Positions 9,656-19,178 of a DNA stretch of 64,000 bases are shown here, piece after piece. Made by a program: the position numbers and the translations under genes. Below the pieces are notes generated by a model. The model was not told the DNA's origin, searched no databases, and worked only from the letters and a program-made list of their open reading frames with translations. The first letter of the stretch is position 1. The number at the start of each line of letters is the position of its first letter. The stretch is from Rothia sp. (in: high G+C Gram-positive bacteria) (GTDB taxonomy: Bacteria; Actinomycetota; Actinomycetes; Actinomycetales; Micrococcaceae), in NCBI GenBank assembly GCA_030524105.1, contig JAUNHE010000002.1:1-64000 (forward strand), written 5' to 3'.

Positions 9656-10927
9656 TTACCAGTTGCCACGCCAGTTTTCATCGGCGTAGTTCTTAAAGGG
9701 AATGTTCCAGTCTCCGTAGCCGTCATCGGGATCGGCCTGCAGATAACCGGTATGCTGTGTTTCAACAATATCGCCCACAGAAAATAAGTCAAAGAAGAAC
9801 TTGGCATCCTCAGGAAGCATACCAATACAACCGTGAGAAACGTTTGCAATACCAATAGACCCAAAAGCGGTAGGTAGGGCCTGGTGAACAAAGACTCCTG
9901 CCTGGGTCAACCTGGATACATTAGTGGCCCAGAAAGGCTCATAATAGTGGGGATCGTTTTTTTCCAGGTTAAGGCTAGAAGGGTTAAAGTAATAGGACTC
10001 CGCCTGCTCCATGATGACAAGCTGGCCCACCACCGAAGGCCATTCATCATTGCCCAGGGTAATAGGGTTTTCACGAACAAGCTTGTCATTAACGTAGAGT
10101 TTAATGGTTTTTGTATTGTTGTCGGCAAAGGCGTAGCGCTTATCCCCCGTCCTGAAGGTGCGGGTGACATTGGCATTACCAATCATGCCGTTGCCAATAT
10201 CCAGGCCTAGCATTTTAACCTGCACTTTAACCGAAGAATTTGCTGCCCAGTAGTTTTGTGGCCGGTAGCGTAGCATGTAGTCGGAGTACCAGCGAAATTT
10301 TCCAGCCTGGTTGCCACCGCCGCTAATACTGATCGCTTTTTCCAGGTTTGCCTTATTGACCACAGGCTCAGAGAAATTAAACTGAATGATCTGCCCCACC
10401 CCGTACTGGGCACCGTCAACAATGTTTAAGACAACGTCAGCCTCATAGGCGGCACTAACTGTAGAGAAGGTTAAGGAGTCCGTTCCCTTGCCCCCCGCCG
10501 GATCGCTGGCATGCCAGGTCAGCGTGTACTCAGAGTTAAAAAATAGCGGCTCGGTAGAAGTCCACTGGCTCTTATCTTCATTAAATTCCCCTACCGCTTT
10601 AACGGTTTTACCCGCTGCGTCCAGGGTTTGCAGCTCCACGCTGTCGAGCTTACTGTCTTTGGCCTGCACGGTAACCGGATCCACAGGATTAAACTCAAGG
10701 GTTTGCCCCTTAGGGATCACGCTCACACTCCCCCGGTATTTGGGAGCTTTCGTTGGGCTTGGGCTAGCTGATGTTTGCTCTGGCGCAGCCTCATCGGTGT
10801 TTGCCTCGCTCTGTGAGCTAGCGCAGGCATTCAAGAAGGAGATACCGGTCAGAGAAGCCGCCGCGGCTAAAAACGGACGGCGTGACAAAGTACGGTCTGC
10901 AGAATGAGAATTCTCCGACTGGCCCAC
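9656..10927 (-). CDS. Lipoprotein L,D-transpeptidase, Tat-type signal
   Basis: A secreted L,D-transpeptidase that would form 3-3 peptidoglycan cross-links. From the GTG at 10927 (AGGGA about eight bases upstream) the signal reads SRRPFL at residues 15-20 then a hydrophobic stretch and the lipobox LNAC with C35, so it looks like a twin-arginine lipoprotein. Ig-like domains occupy about 60-250 and the YkuD catalytic domain follows, with SHGC at 364-367 (Cys367 nucleophile) and an upstream VFVHQA histidine. The layout resembles mycobacterial LdtMt2. The residue after HGCI is G rather than the usual R. An in-frame GTG at 11017 would bury the signal peptide, so I rejected it. Confidence 0.88.
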   Translation of the reverse strand: MGQSENSHSADRTLSRRPFLAAAASLTGISFLNACASSQSEANTDEAAPEQTSASPSPTKAPKYRGSVSVIPKGQTLEFNPVDPVTVQAKDSKLDSVELQTLDAAGKTVKAVGEFNEDKSQWTSTEPLFFNSEYTLTWHASDPAGGKGTDSLTFSTVSAAYEADVVLNIVDGAQYGVGQIIQFNFSEPVVNKANLEKAISISGGGNQAGKFRWYSDYMLRYRPQNYWAANSSVKVQVKMLGLDIGNGMIGNANVTRTFRTGDKRYAFADNNTKTIKLYVNDKLVRENPITLGNDEWPSVVGQLVIMEQAESYYFNPSSLNLEKNDPHYYEPFWATNVSRLTQAGVFVHQALPTAFGSIGIANVSHGCIGMLPEDAKFFFDLFSVGDIVETQHTGYLQADPDDGYGDWNIPFKNYADENWRGNW

Positions 10928-11082
10928 AGGTGTTTCCCTACCTTTACTCAATGGTTGCACGTAACTTAAAACCAAACATATGGAACACCACTCTATACGA
11001 TTGCCGCCACGGAACACAGAGCAGCAAAGAATTTCCAGGTTTTACCGAGTTTCGCACCGGCCTAGCCCTCTGTCAGCAAACC

Positions 11083-11379
11083 TTAATCAACACTGTGCAG
11101 ACGGGGGTAGGCAGGGCCGCTGCCGGGTTGATCCTTGCCGGCTGCCCGCTCTGCCTGGGCCAAGGCAGCTGCCTGCTGGGCCACTCCCACCCGGACCATC
11201 TGCCACCCCTGCGGGGCGGTCAGACGGCCGGCATGGAACTCACACAGGTCGTAGGCGTGCGGTTCACGCTGATGTGAGAGTGGCCCAACCACAGCCATCG
11301 ACTCGCTGTAGGCGTAGGTGAGTGTATAAATAGCCTCCCGAGTGCAGGTTTGGCGTGAACACAAACGAGCTTTAGCCAT
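11083..11379 (-). CDS. DUF3499 family protein
   Basis: A 98-residue protein whose N terminus MAKARLCSRQTCTREA and central YDLCEFHAGR give three or four cysteines plus a histidine in a zinc-ribbon-like arrangement. This matches the actinobacterial DUF3499 family, found almost invariably beside whiB2-type genes. Function unknown; a metal-binding role is an inference from the Cys/His pattern. It lies 19 bases downstream of whiB on the same strand and is likely co-transcribed. Confidence 0.85.
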   Translation of the reverse strand: MAKARLCSRQTCTREAIYTLTYAYSESMAVVGPLSHQREPHAYDLCEFHAGRLTAPQGWQMVRVGVAQQAAALAQAERAAGKDQPGSGPAYPRLHSVD

Positions 11380-11398
11380 TTTCTAACAATCCTTCACT

Positions 11399-11875
11399 CT
11401 AGATTGCTTGTTTACGCAACCTACGGCGTTCACGTTCTGAGAGCCCGCCCCAGATGCCAAAACGTTCGTCGTTTTCCATAGCGTAATCCAAGCAGGCCTC
11501 ACGCACAGGGCATTCATTACAGACTCTCTTAGCATCCCGGGTTGACCCACCCTTTTCTGGGAAAAAGGCTTCCGGGTCTGTCTGGGCGCAGAGAGCATCG
11601 GCCTGCCAGGCCAGCTCGCCGTCATCGCCGTCGGTGCTGTAGAGCCCAGCTGCTGCCTCCCAGAGCGAAAGCGCTTCAGGGTCTGATGAAAAAAGATCGA
11701 TTGCTTTCTTGGGGGGAGCAGCGGCCTTTGCTGCCTTTTCTTTTGCGTCAGCTGCCGCCAAAAATGCGTTTGCCTGATCTTCGAGGTATTGAGCGGATTG
11801 CATAGTGTAGATCTGGGCTTGCCTCGAACCAACGCCGGCGGCGCTCACCTGATCACGATGAGCATAGGAACCCAT
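11399..11875 (-). CDS. WhiB-family iron-sulfur regulator (WhiB2/WhmD-like)
   Basis: The C-terminal 65 residues carry the WhiB module: four cysteines (C96, C119, C122, C128 in the 158-residue form) for a [4Fe-4S] cluster, followed by the GIWGG turn and a basic tail ERERRRLRKQ. Context beside DUF3499 points to the WhiB2/WhmD group linked to cell division. The protein is longer than the usual 85-130 residues because of an Ala/Lys/Gln-rich N-terminal extension with no recognised fold. ATG at 11875 has GAAGGGAAG upstream; an ATG at 11890 is the alternative. A palindrome upstream (12041-12054) may regulate it. Confidence 0.9.
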   Translation of the reverse strand: MGSYAHRDQVSAAGVGSRQAQIYTMQSAQYLEDQANAFLAAADAKEKAAKAAAPPKKAIDLFSSDPEALSLWEAAAGLYSTDGDDGELAWQADALCAQTDPEAFFPEKGGSTRDAKRVCNECPVREACLDYAMENDERFGIWGGLSERERRRLRKQAI

Positions 11876-12199
11876 AGTCTTCCCTTCCATATCCCTAATT
11901 GTGGAGGATGTACTTCTTGCGGGTTTTTCTCCGGGGGAGAGAAGAAACTCTGGTTACAAGAACCGTACACATCCTCAAATGCGAACCAGTAGAGTATGTT
12001 ACACGGATCTGAGCCAGAATAGTTAAAACCCTGAACCTAATTACACGCGTGTAAACCCCATTTCGTCAAGCTGAGATTAAAACCTTAAAGATTTTGGCCC
12101 GTAATTCTAGCGAAACTTAGGTATTTTTGTGGTATAAAACCCAAACTGTTGCTTAAATCCCCAACACAGGATAAAGCCAGCATCTTAAGCCCTGTACTG
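11876..12199. other. Upstream region of whiB
   Basis: About 320 bases without a gene between the TIGR03089 stop and the whiB start, both on the minus strand. A 69-residue frame at 12085-12294 has no codon support and overlaps the TIGR03089 gene, so I left it out. The stretch probably holds the whiB promoter and a long leader. Its main visible signals are the palindrome at 12041-12054 and a matching half-site at 11999-12005. Confidence 0.5.
12041..12054. promoter_or_regulatory. 14-bp palindrome upstream of whiB
   Basis: TTACACGCGTGTAA is a perfect palindrome about 165 bases upstream of the whiB start. The half-site TTACACG recurs at 11999-12005. The two copies suggest an operator for a dimeric regulator. 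Which regulator is unknown. Confidence 0.4.
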
Positions 12200-12949
12200 C
12201 TACAGCCGCTGCCCGTCCACGGGCCAGCTGGCCGCCCGTTCAGCAGCAATAATTTTCTCCCGTTCTGGCTTTGACCACTGCAGGCTAGGATCAAGAATTA
12301 ACAGCCCTTTACCGGCCGCTAAGAGCCCCAAAAAATTTACTAAGGTGGCGGCCTCAAGGTCAGTGAAGCCAGGGTAAACAATCGACCCAGGCAGGCCAGC
12401 TCCTCGGTCTCTGGCTCCTTCCAGCAGCCCAGGAAGATCCCGGTAGTTTAAGTCCTGATCAGCAAAAACCTGGCCGGCAGAATCTGGTAATTCCAAGGCC
12501 GTATACTGATCCGCATAGGAAGAAACCAGGGCACAGTAGTCCAGCATGTCTGCCCCTAGTTTCTCGGTAAACCCGGTAGAAAAAACTGCCCGATCCACCG
12601 CCACTGTATAGTCGGCAGTAGAAGCAGACAAGATCCCCAACTGATCAGAAAAAATAAGACCGGCCTCGGCCCGCTGCCCCGCAAGATCCAGCACGGCCCC
12701 CACCCGCAAGGCTGTTGCAGCAAGCAGTAGGGACCTCCAGTGCAGGCCCATTCTCAGCTGTAGTACTTCACCAGCCACAAACTCGCACTCTTCCACCAAA
12801 AAATTAGCGGATTTACTAACCCAGTTCTCCAGCACCCGTCCAGAGAGTTCCACCCGCTCGCCGGCCGCTGAGTACCAGATCAGAGCTGGGCTGCTCTGAC
12901 CAGCTAGGGCTCTAAAAACCCCTTCCAGGTAAGAAAATTCTGAAGCCAT
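12200..12949 (-). CDS. TIGR03089 family protein
   Basis: A 249-residue protein resembling a reduced N-terminal piece of the AMP-binding (acyl-CoA synthetase-like) fold: the start PALIWYSAAGERVELSGRVL and the LRVGAVLDL segment look like the adenylate-forming superfamily, but the ATP-binding P-loop and the C-terminal lid domain are missing. This corresponds to the actinobacterial TIGR03089 family, usually found by purK and LCP genes. Catalytic activity is doubtful and function unknown. ATG start at 12949; divergent from purK with a shared 233-base intergenic region. Confidence 0.75.
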   Translation of the reverse strand: MASEFSYLEGVFRALAGQSSPALIWYSAAGERVELSGRVLENWVSKSANFLVEECEFVAGEVLQLRMGLHWRSLLLAATALRVGAVLDLAGQRAEAGLIFSDQLGILSASTADYTVAVDRAVFSTGFTEKLGADMLDYCALVSSYADQYTALELPDSAGQVFADQDLNYRDLPGLLEGARDRGAGLPGSIVYPGFTDLEAATLVNFLGLLAAGKGLLILDPSLQWSKPEREKIIAAERAASWPVDGQRL

Positions 12950-13182
12950 CGGGCCTGCTCCTCATCTGCCTCGACTGCCATTAAGCTTGCTCACAATGCT
13001 GCTAGGCGGCACTTGCCTACGCATCAGGCCGGCTGCCCCCAACGATTTTACCGGCACGTGAGACTTAAGCGGTGACAGCCCACTGGCTTAAGCAAGCAAG
13101 CTAAGAAATACTAGGAAACATTGGGCTAGCTTGGCTACGGTCCCATTCAGCTGGCCCCGGCAAGGTTTGGTAGCCTAGGTGG

Positions 13183-14385
13183 GTGACTTATCCAATAACC
13201 GGACCGGTCCTTGGCGTTATCGGTGGAGGACAGCTAGCTCGTATGCTAGCCCAACCAGCACACGAATTAGGGGTCAATCTTAAAGTTTTGGCCGAATCTG
13301 ATCATGTTTGTGCCAGAGCCGTTGTTCCCCAAGCCCCGGTAGGCAGCTACACCGACCTAAAAACCCTCAGAGAATTTGCTCAAACTGTAGATGTACTCAC
13401 CTTTGACCACGAGCACGTGCCCAGCGAGCACTTAGCGGCCCTAGCTGCCGAGGGAATCAATCTACAGCCAAATCCAGCGGCCCTCATCTACGCTCAAGAT
13501 AAGCTGCGTATGCGCCAGGCTGTCCAAGAGCTAGGGCTGGCAAATCCACGCTGGGCAGCAGTTAGCACCCCGCAGCAGGTGCTGGCTTTTGGCCAGGAAA
13601 CCGGCTGGCCCTTGGTCATTAAAACCGCACGCGGTGGTTACGACGGCAAAGGCGTTCTTATTCTCGACCACCCCGATCAGCTAGACAGTCCAGAGCTAAC
13701 CAGCTGGTTTGCTCAGCTGGCCGCTGACGCCAACAATAACCAGCTCTTAGTTGAAGAAAAAGTGGACTTCAGCCGCGAGTTGGCTGCCCTGGTAGCACGC
13801 AATCCTTCCGGAGAAATGCAAACCTGGGTTGTTGCCCAATCCATTCAGGTTAATTCAATCTGTGACGAGGTTATTGCCCCGGCCCCCTTCTTAGAGCAAG
13901 ACCTGGCAGAGCGCATCCAAGAAACCGCCCAGCTGCTGGCCAGCCAGCTAGGAGTCACCGGAGTCATGGCTCTAGAACTCTTTGAGGTTCCCTCCCATCC
14001 GGCAGGCTTTTTGATCAACGAATTGGCCATGCGCCCCCATAACTCTGGGCATTGGACCCAGGACGGCTCTGTGACCAGCCAATTTGAGCAGCATATACGC
14101 GCTGTCTTAGACTTGCCTTTGGGCGCTACCAGCCCCCTAGCTCAGGTGACCCTTATGAAGAATTTTCTCGGTGGCAGCAATCAGGACATCTTTGCCAGCT
14201 ACCGGCAGGTGCTGGCAAGTGACGCCAGGATCAAATTGCATTTTTACGGCAAGGAGCCGCGGCCAGGACGCAAAATTGGTCACCTGAATATCAGCGGCCC
14301 ACAAGAAGAAACTCAGCAGCTACGGCAGCTTCTTGCCCAGACTGCCAACCTATTGACCCAAGCAGATCACTCACGTCAGCTATAG
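13183..14385 (+). CDS. purK: N5-carboxyaminoimidazole ribonucleotide synthase
   Basis: An ATP-grasp enzyme that carboxylates AIR with bicarbonate and ATP in purine synthesis; PurE then rearranges the product. The N-terminal [14 protein letters not shown] (residues 9-22) and the central ATP-grasp motif [10 protein letters not shown] are diagnostic, and [15 protein letters not shown] near residue 285 matches the C-terminal active-site segment. Length 400 is usual. The start is GTG with a G-rich but very close ribosome site, so it is less certain. purE follows 16 bases downstream, giving a purKE operon. Confidence 0.95.
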   Translation: MTYPITGPVLGVIGGGQLARMLAQPAHELGVNLKVLAESDHVCARAVVPQAPVGSYTDLKTLREFAQTVDVLTFDHEHVPSEHLAALAAEGINLQPNPAALIYAQDKLRMRQAVQELGLANPRWAAVSTPQQVLAFGQETGWPLVIKTARGGYDGKGVLILDHPDQLDSPELTSWFAQLAADANNNQLLVEEKVDFSRELAALVARNPSGEMQTWVVAQSIQVNSICDEVIAPAPFLEQDLAERIQETAQLLASQLGVTGVMALELFEVPSHPAGFLINELAMRPHNSGHWTQDGSVTSQFEQHIRAVLDLPLGATSPLAQVTLMKNFLGGSNQDIFASYRQVLASDARIKLHFYGKEPRPGRKIGHLNISGPQEETQQLRQLLAQTANLLTQADHSRQL

Positions 14386-14401
14386 AGTAAGGACAGCACG
14401 G

Positions 14402-15031
14402 ATGACTTCCCCCTTTGCAGCAGATCAACCCCTGGTAGGTATCGTCATGGGTTCAGATTCAGACTGGCCCGTCATGGAAGCGGCCGCCCAGGTTTTGGAT
14501 GAGTTTGGCGTAGCCTACGAGGCAGACGTTGTTTCTGCCCATCGTATGCCTGAAGACATGGTCAGCTACGGCAGACAGGCGCATAAGCGGGGGCTGCGGC
14601 TCATTATTGCCGGCGCCGGAGGGGCTGCCCACCTACCGGGCATGTTAGCTTCCTTGACTCCCCTACCCGTTATTGGTGTTCCCATTCGGCTTAAAAATCT
14701 TGAGGGCTTGGACTCCCTCCTGTCCATTGTGCAGATGCCGGCCGGGGTGCCGGTAGCCACTGTCTCCATTAACGGGGCCCGTAATGCCGGCCTGCTAGCC
14801 CTACGAATTTTAGGCTGCGCCCAGGACGATTTTGCCCAGCAAATTCAAGAAGATTTAGTCCAGTTTGCTGGTGAGCTGCGCCAAAGTGCCATCGATAAGG
14901 GGGCCAGTCTACGGTCCAAAACCCAGGAGCGTTACCAGCATCACGACGAGCCCAGCCTTGAGCAAGATATGGGGGATAAAACCGCCAGCCACAGCGGCGG
15001 CACTGCCAGAAACACACCCTACGCGCCTTAG
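14402..15031 (+). CDS. purE: N5-carboxyaminoimidazole ribonucleotide mutase
   Basis: Class I PurE converts N5-CAIR to CAIR. Visible motifs are [13 protein letters not shown] (residues 13-25), SAHRMPEDM and the [11 protein letters not shown] loop, which form the substrate site. AAGGA lies eight bases before the ATG. The catalytic core ends near residue 165; the remaining 40 residues form a hydrophilic Ser/His/Gln-rich tail that is not part of the fold. Paired with purK. Confidence 0.95.
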   Translation: MTSPFAADQPLVGIVMGSDSDWPVMEAAAQVLDEFGVAYEADVVSAHRMPEDMVSYGRQAHKRGLRLIIAGAGGAAHLPGMLASLTPLPVIGVPIRLKNLEGLDSLLSIVQMPAGVPVATVSINGARNAGLLALRILGCAQDDFAQQIQEDLVQFAGELRQSAIDKGASLRSKTQERYQHHDEPSLEQDMGDKTASHSGGTARNTPYAP

Positions 15032-15188
15032 AAAACCTGTGAAAAATACTTCAAATTACAAATTCTTTGCAAACCTTCACAGATTAGTTAGCTACAGTAA
15101 TTAAAATCTTGTATGGTCAGACAGTCCGGATGACCAAAATGACGGGGTTTATCGTAGTTTTACGGGAGAACTAAGGCCAGGAGGCACA

Positions 15189-16742
15189 GTGTACCAGGAG
15201 GGTTTTGACGAACGTCAACCCAGTATTAGCGCAACCCGAATCGGTGGGCAGCGGCTTGGGAGCGCAAAGATTACCGATCCCATCAACTACCCCGAGTTCA
15301 TCTCTGACGGCGGTAAAGTAAAGAGGGCCTGGGTTCTGCTTTTGCTGACCTTTCTTGCCCCCGGCTCTGTCCAGCTCATTTCAGACCGTAAGACTCTGGG
15401 CAAAAGAGCCCTGACTGCTACTATTTGCCTCTGGCTAGCCTTAGCCGCACTGGTGATCCTTTGGTTTATCCGCCGTACCTTTGTGCTCTGGCTTTTTACC
15501 AGTAACCTATTTTTGCTCTGCTTAACCTGCGCCCTGATTGTGCTGGCCCTTGGCTGGCTTTTTATCTTCTTTGATACTTTACGGATCATCCAGGTGCGCT
15601 ACCTGCCCAGCAAGGCCAGAACTCCCCTCATTTTTGCCATGCTAGCCATGCTCATTATGGTGACTGGCTCTCTAGGCTATGGCTCCTATCTGGCCAATAC
15701 CGGGCGCGGGGCCCTGGGCAATGTCTTTGCTGACGGTACTCAGCTAGAAGAGGTTGATGGCCGTTACAATATCCTCCTCATGGGTGGAGACGCCGGGGCA
15801 GACCGGGTTGGCCGCCGTCCGGACTCCATGACCGTTTTCTCCATTGATGCTAATACCGGCCAGGCCGTTACCATTTCGGTGCCCCGCAATACTCAGAACG
15901 CTATCTTCTCGGCAGATTCTCCCCTATGGCAGGTCTATCCTGAAGGTTTTAACTGCGGCGACGAGTGCATTATTAATGCTCTCTACACCGATGTCACTCA
16001 AAACTATTCTTACCTCTACCCTCAGGCAGCAGACCCCGGGGCAGAGGCCACTATGGATGCTGTCTCCGGTGTGCTGGGCCTAGAAATTCACAACTATGTC
16101 TTGATTGATATGTCCGGCTTTGAACAGTTGGTGGACGCCCTGGGCGGTATCACCATCGACGTGGGCGGTTACGTTCCTATCGGTGGCGGAACGGACCTGG
16201 TCACCGGCCTGAAAAACCCTATCGACGGCTACATTGAACCCGGTATTCAAAAGCTAGATGGCTACCACGCTCTCTGGTATGCCCGTTCCCGTGAAGGGGC
16301 CTCCGACTATGACAGGCAGGCTCGGCAGCGCTGTGTTCAGGCAGCCATGCTTAAACAGTTAGATCCTTATAACGTGCTCACTAAGTTTGCCGATATCACG
16401 GCAGCCGGTGAACAGGTCATCGAAACAAATATTCCCCAGGATTCCCTCAGCGGCCTGGCTGACATTGCTTTAAAGTCAAAGAACTTTGAACTCGTCCAGT
16501 ATGCAGCTGGACCACCCTATTACGAAGATCTCTTTCCTACCTACCCCGACTTTGATCAGCTTCATAGTGACGTTGCCCGAGTGATTGAAGATTCTAAAAA
16601 CGGTATTACTCCTAGTGGATCGGCTGATGCAGCTGGTTTCCTGGCCACAGGCCAGAGGCAGCAAAGTCAGCCCTTTGCTTCAAGCATCAGCATAGAAACG
16701 GTGTCTGAGCTGACAGATAACGGCACCTGTTCCGTTCCTTAA
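15189..16742 (+). CDS. LytR-CpsA-Psr (LCP) family glycopolymer ligase
   Basis: LCP enzymes transfer polyprenyl-linked secondary polymers onto peptidoglycan outside the membrane. The first 40 residues are cytoplasmic, then four hydrophobic helices occupy about 46-165, more than the single helix of many LCPs. The LCP domain begins at YNILLMGGD (193-201) and contains the conserved RRPDSMTVFSID arginine/aspartate segment (209-220) and SVPRNT. A C-terminal Ser/Gln tail follows. GTG start with AGGAGG just upstream. It follows purKE and precedes a FemAB-type gene, fitting a wall-assembly neighbourhood. Confidence 0.9.
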   Translation: MYQEGFDERQPSISATRIGGQRLGSAKITDPINYPEFISDGGKVKRAWVLLLLTFLAPGSVQLISDRKTLGKRALTATICLWLALAALVILWFIRRTFVLWLFTSNLFLLCLTCALIVLALGWLFIFFDTLRIIQVRYLPSKARTPLIFAMLAMLIMVTGSLGYGSYLANTGRGALGNVFADGTQLEEVDGRYNILLMGGDAGADRVGRRPDSMTVFSIDANTGQAVTISVPRNTQNAIFSADSPLWQVYPEGFNCGDECIINALYTDVTQNYSYLYPQAADPGAEATMDAVSGVLGLEIHNYVLIDMSGFEQLVDALGGITIDVGGYVPIGGGTDLVTGLKNPIDGYIEPGIQKLDGYHALWYARSREGASDYDRQARQRCVQAAMLKQLDPYNVLTKFADITAAGEQVIETNIPQDSLSGLADIALKSKNFELVQYAAGPPYYEDLFPTYPDFDQLHSDVARVIEDSKNGITPSGSADAAGFLATGQRQQSQPFASSISIETVSELTDNGTCSVP

Positions 16743-16831
16743 AGGAAATAAGCTAGCAAGTATCCCCATATGTTCCGGTGCAGGCCGCTGCAGCCTCTGC
16801 ATTGAGGCTGTCTTTAGGTAAGCTGTGATGC

Positions 16832-17854
16832 ATGAGTAATATTCTTCAGTCAGATATCTGGGCACAATTTCAAGAATCCAACGGTCACAAGGTTTTCCGT
16901 GGTTCCGGTGAGGGATTTAGTTTTTTGGCTACTCTAGAGGGGGGTAAGACCGGCCGCTATCTTTATAGTCCCTACGGGCCGGAGGCAGAATCTGCCCAGG
17001 CCTTTGATGCGGCTATTGCCCAGATGTCCAGGATTGCTACTGAGAATAAGTGCTGGTTCCTCCGGGTGGAACCTACCAATGCAGCTATTTGGGAACCGGG
17101 TTCGGGCCAGGATTTCTTAAGCAGCCGCGGTTTTAAGCTAGCGCCCCGGCAGATTCAACCTGCCCACACTCAGATTATTGATCTAGAGCTTTCTGAAGAA
17201 GAATTGCTGCAGCAAATGCAGTCAACCAACCGTAACCTGCACCGCAATATCCATAAGAAGGGAGTCAGTTTTGAGGTCTCCCATAATCCCGACGATATTG
17301 ATATTTTGACGACCTACCTGGAAGAGACTGCCCAGCGTAACCATTTTAATAGACAGCAGGATAGCTACCTCAAGCAGGTAGCCCGGGTGCTTATGCCTGA
17401 GGATGCGGCACGCCTGATTATTGTCCGCGCAGAGGACGGCCAGGCTATTGGTGCTACTTTTGTCTATGATTCTGATGACACCCGTACCTACGCGCATACG
17501 GGTACCTCCTGGGAACACCGTAAGCTAAGGATTAATAAACCCCTCGTGTCCTGGATGATTATGGATGCTAAGGCTAAGGGGCTCAAATATGTGGATCTCT
17601 TTGGTATTGCCCCCAATGATGATCCCAACCACGAGTGGGCTGGCTTTACAGAGTTTAAAAAATCCTTTGGTGGCCGTTCGGTTGCCTACCCTGGCACCTG
17701 GGATCTTGCAGTCAGCAAACAGGGCTACCGGCTCTACCAGGGCATTCGAGCCGGTAGGGAAACTCTTGGCCAAGGCAAGGCACTTTTGACGGAGAAAGTG
17801 GCGCCAAAGGCCCAAGAAACCCTCGGTAAACTTCGCACAAAAATCGGCAAATAG
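16832..17854 (+). CDS. FemAB-type peptidoglycan bridge aminoacyltransferase
   Basis: A 340-residue protein with the tandem GNAT-like fold of the FemABX family. Indicators are SDIWAQFQ at the start, the acidic-basic central segment with STNRNLHRNIHKKG (residues 130-143) typical of the lipid II and tRNA interface, and the second domain motif GLKYVDLFGIAP. Such enzymes add amino acids from aminoacyl-tRNA to the lysine side chain of lipid II to build the interpeptide bridge. Which residue is added cannot be told. It lies after the LCP gene and ends at a strong bidirectional terminator. Confidence 0.88.
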   Translation: MSNILQSDIWAQFQESNGHKVFRGSGEGFSFLATLEGGKTGRYLYSPYGPEAESAQAFDAAIAQMSRIATENKCWFLRVEPTNAAIWEPGSGQDFLSSRGFKLAPRQIQPAHTQIIDLELSEEELLQQMQSTNRNLHRNIHKKGVSFEVSHNPDDIDILTTYLEETAQRNHFNRQQDSYLKQVARVLMPEDAARLIIVRAEDGQAIGATFVYDSDDTRTYAHTGTSWEHRKLRINKPLVSWMIMDAKAKGLKYVDLFGIAPNDDPNHEWAGFTEFKKSFGGRSVAYPGTWDLAVSKQGYRLYQGIRAGRETLGQGKALLTEKVAPKAQETLGKLRTKIGK

Positions 17855-17877
17855 AAGCGAAAATACCTCTGGCAGAA

Positions 17878-17925
17878 AGAGAGGGTGCCCGCGCTGGAAT
17901 ACATCCAGCTGCGAGCACCCTCTCT
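17878..17925. terminator. Bidirectional hairpin terminator
   Basis: AGAGAGGGTGC (17878-17888) and GCACCCTCTCT (17915-17925) are perfect 11-bp arms, with a nested CTGGA/TCCAG hairpin inside. It sits between the convergent femAB-type gene and glpX and can serve both. No long T-run is present. Confidence 0.75.
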
Positions 17926-17952
17926 GTGGTCTTAGTTCTAGGGTTTTACCTT

Positions 17953-18981
17953 TTAGCTTAAGCGAGCATCGGTGCTTCGAGCTAAGATACCTTCCCAGCG
18001 GTGCAGGTTATGTTCTGCTTCAACGGTGCGCACCGTACCAGAACGAGAGCGCATGACCAGGGACTGGGTGGTCACAGTATTGTTATTGCGGCCATAGCGT
18101 ACTCCCCGGAGTAACTTGCCGTCGGTAATACCGGTGGCCGCAAAGAAGCAGTCGTCGGAGGTAACTAGGTCATCGGTGGTCAGAACCTGGTCTAGATCGT
18201 GGCCAGCGTCAAGGGCTTTTTGGCGTTCGGCATCGTCTGTGGGGGCTAATCTGCCCTGGATGAGTCCGCCGGTTGCCTTAATGGCACAGGCTGCCACGAT
18301 TCCTTCGGGTGTTCCCCCGGTACCGAGCATAATGTCCACACCGGTGCCTTGCCTGACTGCAGCAATTGCTCCGGCAACGTCACCGTCAAGGATCATCCGG
18401 GTGCGGGCACCCGTGCTACGAATATCGTCGATAAGCTGGGAATGCCGCGGTCTGTCAAGGACGCAGACGGTTAGCTGGTTGATGGGTTTGCCAAGAGCCT
18501 TGGCGGTAAGGTAGAGGTTCTGTTTGACCGGTAGCCGCAAATCAACCAGGTCTGCAGCCTCCGGGCCCACAACGAGTTTTTCCATGTAGAAAACGGCTGA
18601 GGGGTCAAACATGGAGCCTCCCTCTGCCACGGCCAAAACGGAGAGGGCGTTGTCCATGCCCAGGGCCGTCAGGCGTGTTCCGTCGATAGGATCAACCGCC
18701 ACGTCTAGAGAGGGGCCGGAGCTATTTCCCACTCTTTCACCGTTAAAGAGCATGGGGGCTTCGTCTTTTTCGCCCTCACCAATAACAACGGTGCCGTTAA
18801 AGCTGACGGTGGATAATCTGTATCGCATAGCATCTACTGCTGCCCCATCAGCCTTGTTTTTTTGACCGGCCCCCACCCAGGGGCCCGCTGCGATGGCCGC
18901 TGCCTCTGTCGCTCGTACAAGCTCTAATGCTAGGTTACGATCGCCATGAACATTAGCTGCCTCTGCCAGTTTTTCTGACAT
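17953..18981 (-). CDS. glpX: Class II fructose-1,6-bisphosphatase
   Basis: GlpX hydrolyses fructose-1,6-bisphosphate in gluconeogenesis. The metal/phosphate motifs [10 protein letters not shown] and [13 protein letters not shown] are present in the first third, and [11 protein letters not shown] in the second half is characteristic of class II enzymes. Length 342 is standard. AAGGTGAGGG precedes the ATG. The gene is divergent from a DUF4245 gene, a pairing seen across Actinobacteria. Confidence 0.96.
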   Translation of the reverse strand: MSEKLAEAANVHGDRNLALELVRATEAAAIAAGPWVGAGQKNKADGAAVDAMRYRLSTVSFNGTVVIGEGEKDEAPMLFNGERVGNSSGPSLDVAVDPIDGTRLTALGMDNALSVLAVAEGGSMFDPSAVFYMEKLVVGPEAADLVDLRLPVKQNLYLTAKALGKPINQLTVCVLDRPRHSQLIDDIRSTGARTRMILDGDVAGAIAAVRQGTGVDIMLGTGGTPEGIVAACAIKATGGLIQGRLAPTDDAERQKALDAGHDLDQVLTTDDLVTSDDCFFAATGITDGKLLRGVRYGRNNNTVTTQSLVMRSRSGTVRTVEAEHNLHRWEGILARSTDARLS

Positions 18982-19178
18982 CTACCCTCACCTTCGAGTT
19001 CTAGCGCGTGTTTGCTGCTAACAAGCCGCCTGCCTTCTCTGCAGACTGCACGCTTAACAAGCCTAGTTGCTTGGCTGAATTTCGCTCAACATATATGCAA
19101 TTCTGCAAACTCTATTTCTGTCTATTACCAACCATTTTTAGTGTTTTTGGCGTCGACTGTTTTCATTTTTGACCCCTG

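Noticed and set aside
10928..11017. Earlier start of the L,D-transpeptidase
   Set aside because: It would place a long non-signal segment before the twin-arginine lipobox signal.
12085..12294. 69-residue frame upstream of whiB
   Set aside because: Overlaps the TIGR03089 gene in another frame and has no start site support.
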